DNA from: Candidatus Melainabacteria bacterium GWA2_34_9
GTDB lineage: Bacteria; Cyanobacteriota; Vampirovibrionia; Gastranaerophilales; UBA9971
DNA length: 7,532 nt
NCBI GenBank assembly: GCA_001784535.1
Contig: MFRJ01000128.1
Coordinates: forward strand, 14,631-22,162
Direction: 5' to 3'
Position 1 is the stretch's first letter. Each line of letters starts with the position of its first letter. The notes under the pieces are model-generated. The model was not told where the DNA came from. It searched no databases and saw nothing but the letters and a program-made list of their open reading frames with translations. The translations under genes were made by a program, and so were the position numbers. Below are positions 1-5,735 of this stretch, piece by piece.

Positions 1-74
1 AAAAATATTTAATAGGTTTATATATATTAGCGGGGTTTTTAAAATCAATTATTAAAATTTAATGTGTTATGGAA

Positions 75-97
75 TTTCTTGCAAAATTGCAAAGAAA
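75..97. repeat. Imperfect inverted repeat (TTGCAA palindrome) in the leader of the 133-residue gene
   Basis: The arms TTTCTTGC (75-82) and GCAAAGAAA (89-97) pair over 8 bp with one bulged A, leaving a loop AAAATT. The core is TTGCAA-AA-TTGCAA (79-92). It ends 7 bases before the ribosome binding site of the downstream gene, so it could be an operator or an RNA hairpin affecting translation. It could also be chance in AT-rich DNA. A related palindrome lies at 592-608. Confidence 0.4.
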
Positions 98-103
98 TAA
101 AAT

Positions 104-113
104 GAGGAGGAGA
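104..113 (+). promoter_or_regulatory. Strong ribosome binding site of the 133-residue gene
   Basis: A purine run containing GAGGAGGAG ends a few bases before the ATG at 118. It is one of the two strongest Shine-Dalgarno matches in the window and implies high translation. It also fixes the start codon. Confidence 0.8.
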
Positions 114-117
114 TCTT

Positions 118-519
118 ATGAGCATTGGCGCAACGTCGGCAATGATGTACACAAAGTTTGACGCAGAAATGAACGCATTATTTGCTCTTTCTAATAAGAG
201 TAAATTAGCACAAGATAGTATTTTTAATACTAACAACGGACTTCCTAATTTATTAGCAGCGAATCAAAGCATTTTTGGCGCAGGACAAAATGCCGGGCAG
301 GCTGACGCTATTGGTCAGTTGCTTGGATTCCAGTCATTTGGTAATGGTGGAGCACCCGGATTAAATCTCGCAGCTCTTACAGGTTTATCAAGTCAAAAAG
401 AAGAAGCACTTATAGCAAATGCATCTGCAGGCGCAGTTAATGCGATTTTGAATCTAAAAATTCCGCCACTGCCGGATCAAGCAAAAGCAGGAGAAACAAA
501 ACCAGAAGAGAAAAAATAA
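118..519 (+). CDS. Small hypothetical protein, Ala/Leu/Gly/Asn-rich (133 aa)
   Basis: I do not recognise this protein. The start is set by a strong GAGGAGGAG site just upstream. By my count it contains 23 Ala, 16 Leu, 14 Gly and 13 Asn, and no Arg, Cys, His or Trp. Residues 1-35 could form an amphipathic helix, residues 50-90 are a Gly/Gln/Asn/Ala-rich low-complexity stretch, and residues 91-112 are again helix-like. The tail (115-133) is Pro/Lys/Glu-rich and probably disordered. There is no signal peptide or confident membrane segment. It appears to be its own transcription unit, because a strong intrinsic terminator follows about 45 bases after the stop. The strong ribosome site and clean terminator suggest a real, well-expressed gene, perhaps structural or surface-related, but no function can be assigned. 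Confidence 0.75.
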   Translation: MSIGATSAMMYTKFDAEMNALFALSNKSKLAQDSIFNTNNGLPNLLAANQSIFGAGQNAGQADAIGQLLGFQSFGNGGAPGLNLAALTGLSSQKEEALIANASAGAVNAILNLKIPPLPDQAKAGETKPEEKK

Positions 520-563
520 ATTGCCAGAATCCTTATAAATATTATGTCTAGTGATGAAACATC

Positions 564-594
564 AAGACCGGAATAACCGGTCTTTTTGTTTTTT
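564..594 (+). terminator. Rho-independent terminator of the 133-residue gene
   Basis: AAGACCGG (564-571) and CCGGTCTT (577-584) form a perfect 8-bp stem around the 5-base loop AATAA. A T-rich tail with one G interruption follows (TTTGTTTTTT). It lies 45 bases after the stop at 519 and separates this gene from the TPR operon. Confidence 0.92.
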
Positions 595-608
595 GCAATT
601 TTGTGCAA
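592..608. repeat. Second TTGCA palindrome, sharing 12 bases in inverted orientation with the one at 82-93
   Basis: TTGCA (593-597) and TGCAA (604-608) are inverted arms around ATTTTG. The 12 bases TTTGCAATTTTG (592-603) are the exact reverse complement of 82-93. The element overlaps the T-tail of the terminator and lies upstream of the candidate TPR-operon promoter, where a regulator could bind. Low sequence complexity makes a chance match possible. Confidence 0.35.
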
Positions 609-630
609 TCCATTCATTTTTAGTGGTGTA

Positions 631-639
631 TGTTAATAT
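631..639 (+). promoter_or_regulatory. Candidate extended -10 promoter for the TPR operon
   Basis: TGT followed by TAATAT (634-639) gives a TGn extended -10 element. No good -35 hexamer is seen 16-18 bases upstream, which is tolerated in extended -10 promoters. Transcription would start near 646, leaving a leader of about 90 bases whose 5' end is the paired element at 657-702. This assignment is inferred from consensus only. Confidence 0.45.
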
Positions 640-656
640 ATTTATCAAGGACTGCG

Positions 657-702
657 GTTAAATCCTAAACGGCTTGCCTGGCGAGGCGATGCGGGATTTA
701 AC
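657..702 (+). ncRNA. Structured 5' leader element of the TPR operon, class unknown
   Basis: GTTAAATCC (657-665) and GGATTTAAC (694-702) are perfect 9-bp inverted arms. Between them a second hairpin can form: TTGCCT (674-679) pairs with AGGCGA (684-689) around the tetraloop GGCG, with one G-U pair. The interior is clearly more GC-rich than the surrounding DNA, which supports selection for structure. There is no T-run after it, so it is not an intrinsic terminator as it stands. The TPR ribosome site lies 19 bases downstream. It may be a cis-regulatory RNA, a protein-binding leader or a dispersed palindrome. It did not match any riboswitch consensus I could recall. Confidence 0.5.
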
Positions 703-720
703 AAGACAGTTTCTGAATTC

Positions 721-727
721 AGGAGGT
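721..727 (+). promoter_or_regulatory. Ribosome binding site of the TPR gene
   Basis: AGGAGGT is a near-perfect Shine-Dalgarno sequence ending 10 bases before the ATG at 738. It supports that start and lies just downstream of the leader stem, outside the paired arms. Confidence 0.85.
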
Positions 728-737
728 TTTCTATTAT

Positions 738-2930
738 ATGAATATAAAAATTATAATTTTATCGGCAATTTTGGTTGTTTTTTTATCTATAAATAATGCA
801 GCTTATTCTCAAATGTCAGAGATTAATTTTCCGCTAAATCCTGATGCAAATGTTTATAAACAGTACACAGATGAAAGCGATGTTTATTATAAAAATGGTT
901 TGGACTTTTTAAATTCTAATCAATACTCAAAAGCTATTGATGCGTTTGAGAAAGCTTTAAATCTCACTCCTGACAGAGTTAATACGAGAATTAATCTTGC
1001 GGCAGCTTATATAAATAGAGGAACATATTTTTATAGCCAATTGAAAGATTTTGATAAGGCAGCGAGTGACTACAGAAATGCTATTTATATTTTGAAATAT
1101 GACAATAATACTCCAAATTCTGATGTGGCTGCTGAAAATCTTGGCATAGCAAAAGCAGATCTTGATAATCTGCTTAAAGCTGAACAAATAAGTACTGCTA
1201 AGTCTTCAAGACTAAAAATGGCGAGGATACTAAAAGGTCAAGGGAAATTCAAGGACGCATTAGTTGAATTTTATGAATCTCTTGAAGGAAATCAAACTGA
1301 TTTTCCAATTTATATTGCTATAGGAGATGTATCTGTTGTTCTTCAAAATGAAAAAAATGCCGTAAAATATTATCAGAAGGCTGTTGCTTATAATACAAAT
1401 AATACTGATCTTCATTTAAAACTTGCAAGATCATTGAGTAACTCCGGTGATAACGAAAATGCCATAAAAGAATATGATATAGCACTTAAAACAGTAAAAA
1501 AAGAAAATAAAATCGAAGTTTTACAAGATATGGAAAATTTATGGGTGAAAAAACTTCAGGAAAATCCTCAGGATGCTTCTGCTCATATGAATCTTGGTGT
1601 TGTGCTTCAGAAAAAAGGGGATTTTGAGGGAGCTTTAAAGGAATATCAATTTGCTGAAGCCATAAATCCAAATGATATAACAACAAGATTAAATATTGGA
1701 ACTTTGTTTCAGGCAAAAAAAGAATATACTACAGCGATAAATGCTTATGATACGATTCTTCAGGTTAATCCCGAAAATTTGTTGGCGCATTATTATAAAG
1801 GAACGGCTTTAAGGGATATAGGACAGCTTGATGACGCTGTTAAAGAATTTCAGTTTGTTTTAAGCAGGGATTCCGCAAATGCTAATGCTAAAGAAGCTCT
1901 TTTTGATACCATAAAACAATTTCCTAATGATCAAGATGTGTCGGCTATATTCAAAACTTTTGCTGACAATAACCCTACAGATGCAGTTGCTCAGTACAAA
2001 TACGGATTTCATTTACACTCTTTAAAGAGATTAGATGAAGCTCTTGACTATTATAAAAAGACAGTTGTTCTTGATCCAAAGTTTGTGGATGCATATTTAA
2101 ATATGGCAGTCGTATATAAAGAACAAAATCAGCCTTCTAATGCTGTGTCCGCCCTTCAATGCGGGCTTAAGATAGCGCCTAAAAATCAGAAATTAAAAGA
2201 ATTGCTGGCTTCTCTTACTTCTGAAACTGTAACGTCAAGATATCAGAATGCTCTAAAAAAACATAATCAGAAGAAATATGACGAAGCTATAAAAGAATAT
2301 TTAAGTATAATTCAGATAAGTGAACCTGATGCTGACTTGTATGTTAATCTCGGAGCGGCTTATCAGGCTTCTAGAAAGTTGAATGAAGCTGCTAATGCGT
2401 ATATAAAAGCTACACAAATAGACAGCAAAAACTCAACAGCTTTTTACTATTTGGGAACAGTTTATTCTGCGCAGGGAAAAAATTCGGACGCATCTAAAGC
2501 TTATCAGAAAGCGCTAGTTTTGGATCCTGCAAATGATGATATTAAATTGGCATTAGCTTCTTCTAGTCAAGCTATTAAAGATGGTGCTTTACAAAAGGGT
2601 ATTAATGAATACAACAAAGGTAAATATAGTGAAGCTTTGCTGACTTTTAACACTCTTTCAATGAAAGACCAAAATAATGGAAATATTTATTATTATCGTG
2701 GAATGGTTTATGATGCACTCAAAAAGTATCAATTAGCCATTGCTGATTATAAATTAGCTGTAAAATTCAAGCCTGATCTGTCTTATGCATATTACGCGAT
2801 TGCTGTTGATTATGATACACTTAAAAATTATCCTGAAGCCAAGAAATGGTACAATTTTTTTGTTGGCACTTCTAAGGATAAAACCGATCAATATGTAAAA
2901 TATGCAAAAGATAGAATTAAACAGATTTAA
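738..2930 (+). CDS. Exported TPR-repeat protein (730 aa)
   Basis: The protein is a long solenoid of tetratricopeptide repeats with an N-terminal signal peptide. Residues 1-24 comprise a short Lys-containing start, a hydrophobic core and a likely cleavage after AYS (S24|Q25), so the protein is probably periplasmic or outer-surface. I count about 15-16 TPR units, starting near residues 47, 81, 155, 190, 225, 280, 314, 348, 417, 451, 500, 534, 567, 615, 649 and 683. Most show the typical pattern of an A/G at position 8, a Y/F at position 11, an A at position 20 and a P near the end (for example LNLTPD, LVLDPAND). Linkers near 121-154, 251-279 and 382-416 interrupt the regular series. No enzymatic domain is visible. 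TPR proteins are scaffolds for protein-protein contacts, so the partner is likely another envelope protein, possibly the product of the next gene 18 bases downstream. The strong ribosome site fixes the start. Confidence 0.9.
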   Translation: MNIKIIILSAILVVFLSINNAAYSQMSEINFPLNPDANVYKQYTDESDVYYKNGLDFLNSNQYSKAIDAFEKALNLTPDRVNTRINLAAAYINRGTYFYSQLKDFDKAASDYRNAIYILKYDNNTPNSDVAAENLGIAKADLDNLLKAEQISTAKSSRLKMARILKGQGKFKDALVEFYESLEGNQTDFPIYIAIGDVSVVLQNEKNAVKYYQKAVAYNTNNTDLHLKLARSLSNSGDNENAIKEYDIALKTVKKENKIEVLQDMENLWVKKLQENPQDASAHMNLGVVLQKKGDFEGALKEYQFAEAINPNDITTRLNIGTLFQAKKEYTTAINAYDTILQVNPENLLAHYYKGTALRDIGQLDDAVKEFQFVLSRDSANANAKEALFDTIKQFPNDQDVSAIFKTFADNNPTDAVAQYKYGFHLHSLKRLDEALDYYKKTVVLDPKFVDAYLNMAVVYKEQNQPSNAVSALQCGLKIAPKNQKLKELLASLTSETVTSRYQNALKKHNQKKYDEAIKEYLSIIQISEPDADLYVNLGAAYQASRKLNEAANAYIKATQIDSKNSTAFYYLGTVYSAQGKNSDASKAYQKALVLDPANDDIKLALASSSQAIKDGALQKGINEYNKGKYSEALLTFNTLSMKDQNNGNIYYYRGMVYDALKKYQLAIADYKLAVKFKPDLSYAYYAIAVDYDTLKNYPEAKKWYNFFVGTSKDKTDQYVKYAKDRIKQI

Positions 2931-2948
2931 TATTTAAAAATTTAAAAA

Positions 2949-3803
2949 ATGAAAATAAAAAAAAGAGTTGTTTATAAAAGATTCCTAACGAGCAGAAAAA
3001 ATCAAGAAAACTTTTCTGCGGAATATGTAACTAAATTGAAAGCTGTTTTCAAGAAAAAACAAAAAGTTTTTCCTTGGCTAAATAAGCGTAATTTGAGTTT
3101 GATCTTTATTTATACGGTATCAACTGTTCTGGTTTTATTTTATGGAGCTTTTCTTTTTAATTTTGCTTATAACTATTTTACTTTTGAATATTCAAATAAT
3201 TTTGATAGTCCTAAAAAAGAAATAAACGTTTCAAAAGATCCTGAACAGTCGATTTTAAATATTTTTTGTTATGTACATTCGCTTCGTTTTGGCTGTATAG
3301 ATATACCCTTGAAGGGTGCTAATAATAAAAATTATACTCTTTATCCAATGGCAAATTATAAAATTGCAGGCATTGTTATAGCTAAAAATACGATTCTTTC
3401 TGACAAAACTTCTGATATTAGCCCTATTGATATTGGTTTAGCCTGGGGAAAAATGGCATTGCCTGAATATAGTAAATACAGAAATTTTCATTCCTCAGAA
3501 AGAGTTATGTATTGGGATTCCGGCATGGGAATAATCCCACTTTCTAAAGAAGAGTACAAAGATAGTTATTCTCATAATCATCTTATCCCTGCGAATACAA
3601 ATATACGAAATGCATTAATGTCATTGCATCTTAATGAAAAAGTATATCTGGAAGGTTCTTTGGTCTTTGTAAATTCAAAAGGAATGGTTGATTGGAATTC
3701 AAGTCTTTCGCGTACAGATAAGGGCTTTGTCGGCATTTTTGGAGGATCATGTGAAATTTTTTACGTCACAAAAGTAAGAATAGGAAATAATTATTATGAA
3801 TAA
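2949..3803 (+). CDS. Single-pass membrane protein with an uncharacterised extracytoplasmic domain (284 aa)
   Basis: Residues 1-48 are strongly basic (Lys/Arg-rich), one membrane helix spans about 49-77, and a domain of roughly 200 residues follows. The positive-inside rule places that domain outside the cytoplasm. It resembles an uncharacterised family I recall from many bacterial genomes, with a YPxAxY motif (132-137), a DISPIDIGLAWG block (156-167), HLIPAN (211-216), LEG (234-236), SRTDKG (254-259) and a terminal CEIFYV (268-273). Cysteines at 107, 116 and 268 could form a disulfide outside the membrane. No catalytic role is known to me. The gene follows the TPR gene by 18 bases and overlaps the dus gene by 8 bases. 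No Shine-Dalgarno sequence is visible before its ATG (only A/T), so translation may depend on coupling to the TPR gene or on an unstructured A-rich site. Confidence 0.8.
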   Translation: MKIKKRVVYKRFLTSRKNQENFSAEYVTKLKAVFKKKQKVFPWLNKRNLSLIFIYTVSTVLVLFYGAFLFNFAYNYFTFEYSNNFDSPKKEINVSKDPEQSILNIFCYVHSLRFGCIDIPLKGANNKNYTLYPMANYKIAGIVIAKNTILSDKTSDISPIDIGLAWGKMALPEYSKYRNFHSSERVMYWDSGMGIIPLSKEEYKDSYSHNHLIPANTNIRNALMSLHLNEKVYLEGSLVFVNSKGMVDWNSSLSRTDKGFVGIFGGSCEIFYVTKVRIGNNYYE

Positions 3804-4803
3804 TAATGCTTCATATACTGAGGAGTCGGCTGGAAATCTAAAAATAGGCAATCTTCAACTCAAAAGTAAAGTTGTAGCTGCGCCTATGGCAGGAATTACG
3901 GACACTGTCCTCAGGCAGATGATAAGGATGTTTTCCAAAGATTGTTTGTTGATGTCAGAAATGCTCAGCTCTGAGGCTCTTAAATTCAATAAAGAACAGA
4001 AAATTCTTTTGTACGATAAGATTGAAAACCCTTTATCTTTCCAAGTATCAGGCCATAAGCCCGATTTAATGGCGGAAGGCGCTAAAAAGCTTGAACCGTT
4101 TGCTCAAATTATTGATATAAATATGGGCTGTCCTGCTCCAAAAATAGTTAAAAATGGCGACGGGGTTAAGCTTATGACTGATATTCCATTGGCTTCTTCA
4201 ATTATTAAAGCTGTCAGGAAAGCTGTGAGCATTCCTGTAACAGTAAAATGCCGATTAGGATGGGATTTTAGTTCAAAAAATTATATAGAATTTGCCAAGA
4301 TGGTTGAGAATTGCGGCGCGGATGCGATAATTATTCATGGACGCACAAAATCACAGATGTATTCCGGCAAAGCCAACTGGGAAGAAATAGGAGAAGTTAA
4401 ACAAGCGGTAAAAATTCCTGTTATAGGCAACGGTGATATTGATTCTCCTGAAAAAGCAAAGGAATGTCTTGAGATTTCGGGTTGTGACGGCATAGCGATT
4501 GGTAGGGCAATTATGGGTGATCCTGGGCTAATTGGAAGGATTGAGAAATTTATTTTAACAGGTGAGCTTACTCCTGAGCCTGATATAAAAGAAAAACTTG
4601 AAATTGCTTTGCTTCACTGCAAAAAAGAAGTTGAACATATGAGAAACGAGCTTAATGGCATCAAATTTATGCGGAAATTTTTTGCGTGTTATGTCACAGG
4701 CGTAAGAGATGCCACAACTTATAGGGCTGATTTAGTAAGATGCACAAAGCTTTCTGAAGTCGAAGAAATTTTTGAGAAAATCAGAAACAATTTGGAAAAT
4801 TAG
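3796..4803 (+). CDS. dusB: tRNA-dihydrouridine synthase, DusB/NifR3 type (335 aa)
   Basis: The enzyme is an FMN-dependent reductase that converts specific uridines in the tRNA D-loop to dihydrouridine using NADPH. Visible motifs are the N-terminal FMN loop APMAGITD (29-36), SFQVSGH (81-87), and the family signature DINMGCPAPKIVKNGDG (107-123) with catalytic Cys112. KCR (151-153), HGRT (181-184), GNGDI (211-215) and IGRAIMGDP (235-243) form the remaining flavin and phosphate contacts. A helical C-terminal tRNA-binding domain follows from about residue 262. At 335 residues it is the usual length and complete. The start overlaps the preceding gene by 8 bases, with AGGA at 3782-3785 spaced 10 bases away. 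The subfamily label DusB rests on overall similarity to NifR3-like enzymes, so DusA or DusC is unlikely but not excluded. Its stop overlaps the stop of the convergent gene. Confidence 0.95.
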   Translation: MNNNASYTEESAGNLKIGNLQLKSKVVAAPMAGITDTVLRQMIRMFSKDCLLMSEMLSSEALKFNKEQKILLYDKIENPLSFQVSGHKPDLMAEGAKKLEPFAQIIDINMGCPAPKIVKNGDGVKLMTDIPLASSIIKAVRKAVSIPVTVKCRLGWDFSSKNYIEFAKMVENCGADAIIIHGRTKSQMYSGKANWEEIGEVKQAVKIPVIGNGDIDSPEKAKECLEISGCDGIAIGRAIMGDPGLIGRIEKFILTGELTPEPDIKEKLEIALLHCKKEVEHMRNELNGIKFMRKFFACYVTGVRDATTYRADLVRCTKLSEVEEIFEKIRNNLEN

Positions 4804-5123
4804 GCGAATACTGAAAGTCCGCCTGCTTTTTTTATGGCGTCTGCAACATTTTCTATCTGATAAGGTTTTAATTGCTGTTTAATGTTATGTAGCGCCAAAT
4901 TAACCATATCGCCAACCGGATTTCTGTATACATGATGAGATGAGCCTGTTTCTTTCGCGGTATATCCTAATCTTTTTAACAATGCAACAGCATTTTCACC
5001 TGTTAAATTTTTACTGCCGTTTAAAAATTGTTTGCCTAATTTTGTTGCCTGATTTCCAAAACCGATTGAAGAGTTTTGTCTTTTAGGTGTTACATAATTA
5101 TAATTTGAAATAATTCCGTTCAT
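4800..5123 (-). CDS. HicA-like toxin-family protein with N-terminal extension, no HicB beside it (107 aa)
   Basis: Residues 40-103 match the small HicA/YcfA fold. A GENAVALLKRLGY helix is followed by GSSHHVYRNP (60-69), which holds the family's catalytic-type His (63 or 64), then a hydrophobic strand (VNLALH, 74-79) and the LKPYQIENVADAIKKAG helix (85-101). Known HicA proteins are mRNA interferases neutralised by HicB. Residues 1-39 are an extension not found in typical HicA proteins of about 60-80 residues, and carry an IGFGNQ motif. I start it at the ATG at 5123 because GGGAG (5134-5130 on the minus strand) then sits 6 bases away. A TTG two codons upstream would touch the ribosome site. No hicB-like frame lies on either side, so it may be a solitary toxin, a domesticated RNA-binding protein, or paired elsewhere. 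Its TAA overlaps the dus stop codon tail to tail. Confidence 0.8.
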   Translation of the reverse strand: MNGIISNYNYVTPKRQNSSIGFGNQATKLGKQFLNGSKNLTGENAVALLKRLGYTAKETGSSHHVYRNPVGDMVNLALHNIKQQLKPYQIENVADAIKKAGGLSVFA

Positions 5124-5129
5124 TTTCAA

Positions 5130-5134
5130 CTCCC
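5130..5134 (-). promoter_or_regulatory. Ribosome binding site deciding the start of the HicA-like gene
   Basis: On the minus strand GGGAG lies 6 bases before the ATG at 5123 and directly abuts the alternative TTG at 5129. It therefore favours the ATG and a 107-residue product. Confidence 0.7.
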
Positions 5135-5234
5135 AAAATTTTAAACTGTATTTCTAAATCTATAAAACACGTGAAGCTAAAAAATTGCCTTAAATTAGAA
5201 CAAAATTTAAAATTAGTCGTCTGGATAATTAAAA

Positions 5235-5264
5235 TTAAAAACTTAACATTTTGTTGGATATAAT
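5235..5264 (+). promoter_or_regulatory. Candidate promoter of the nuo operon
   Basis: TATAAT (5259-5264) is a perfect -10 hexamer. TTAAAA (5235-5240) is a weak -35 hexamer at 18-base spacing. The transcript would start near 5271 and have a leader of about 90 bases that contains the palindromic repeat at 5301-5338. This is consensus matching only, and the region is AT-rich. I found no comparably good promoter on the minus strand for the HicA-like gene. Confidence 0.45.
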
Positions 5265-5300
5265 TGTGTATGAAATTACTTTAAGATATAAATTTATTAG

Positions 5301-5338
5301 ATTGCCACGTCAGCTCTTCGAGCCTCCTCGCAATGACA
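5301..5338. repeat. Dispersed-type palindromic repeat (TTGCGAGG...CGTGGCAAT class) in the nuo leader
   Basis: The outer arms ATTGC (5301-5305) and GCAAT (5330-5334) and the inner hairpin GCTC-TTC-GAGC (5313-5323) form a two-step palindrome. Read on the minus strand it begins TGTCATTGCGAGGAGGC and ends GACGTGGCAAT. That layout is shared by short intergenic repeats I recall from many unrelated bacterial genomes. It is markedly more GC-rich than the flanking intergenic DNA. It ends 23 bases before the nuoA start, so it would be transcribed in the leader. Only one copy is visible here, so multicopy status in this genome is inferred. Confidence 0.7.
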
Positions 5339-5361
5339 GAAAAAATGGGTAGGAATTAAAT

Positions 5362-5721
5362 ATGTATATAGCGGGCTATGGAATTTTAATAGCATTTATA
5401 TTATTTTCTTTCGCTTTTGCAGCTGCTGCGTTGATTATGTCGTTTTTTGTTCAGCCAAAAGCGCCTGGAAAAAATAAAGAAAAAACTTATGAATGCGGAA
5501 TGAAGCCTTTCGGGGATTCGAGAATTCAGTTTGATTTAAAGTATTATCTTTATGCTTTATTGTTTTTAATATTTGATATTGAAGCTGTTTTTCTTTTTCC
5601 ATGGGCGGTGAGCTATAATAAATTAGGGCTGTTTGCTCTTGTAGAAGCTCTTATTTTTATAGCAATATTGGTTGTAGGACTTGTATATGCCTGGAAAAAA
5701 GATGCTTTAAAATGGCAGTAG
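5362..5721 (+). CDS. nuoA: NADH-quinone oxidoreductase subunit A (119 aa)
   Basis: NuoA is a small membrane subunit of complex I that sits near the quinone cavity at the junction with the peripheral arm. Three membrane helices are visible (about 6-30, 61-81 and 87-110). The conserved loop between the first two reads YECGMKP (43-49), followed by RIQFDLKYY (54-62). The second helix carries the family signature with FDIEAVFLFPWA (71-82), including the conserved acidic Asp and Glu. The length matches the family norm of about 115-145. AGGA (5351-5354) is 7 bases before the ATG. It is the first gene of the nuo operon, preceded by a candidate promoter and a palindromic repeat. Confidence 0.96.
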   Translation: MYIAGYGILIAFILFSFAFAAAALIMSFFVQPKAPGKNKEKTYECGMKPFGDSRIQFDLKYYLYALLFLIFDIEAVFLFPWAVSYNKLGLFALVEALIFIAILVVGLVYAWKKDALKWQ

Positions 5722-5735
5722 AATTGGAATAAAAA

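Noticed and set aside
1..74. A promoter for the 133-residue gene
   Set aside because: Several TATATT- and TGTTAT-like hexamers occur in this very AT-rich stretch, but none has a matching -35 at acceptable spacing, so no single choice is supported.
45..236. Minus-strand 63-residue frame opposite the start of the small gene
   Set aside because: It overlaps the strong ribosome site and coding start of the plus-strand gene, and the protein shows no family likeness. It is a shadow frame.
75..608. Small-gene unit as a mobile element or MITE cassette
   Set aside because: The inverted pair is only 12 low-complexity bases. I see no flanking target duplication and no transposase.
657..702. The leader stem as a known riboswitch or tRNA
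   Set aside because: I compared it from memory with c-di-GMP, preQ1, ZTP, fluoride and guanidine classes and with a tRNA cloverleaf. None of the conserved cores is present.
957..1716. Two minus-strand frames inside the TPR gene
   Set aside because: They lie within clear TPR coding sequence, have Cys/Ile-rich or otherwise unlikely composition, and show no ribosome site I would accept.
5124..5129. TTG at 5129 as start of the HicA-like gene
   Set aside because: The GGGAG site directly abuts this TTG, leaving no spacer. The ATG at 5123 has a proper 6-base spacing.
5333..5359. Eight-codon upstream frame (MTEKMGRN) ending two bases before the nuoA ATG
   Set aside because: It starts inside the palindromic repeat, has no ribosome site of its own, and is short enough to arise by chance. 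It could act in coupling, but nothing supports that.
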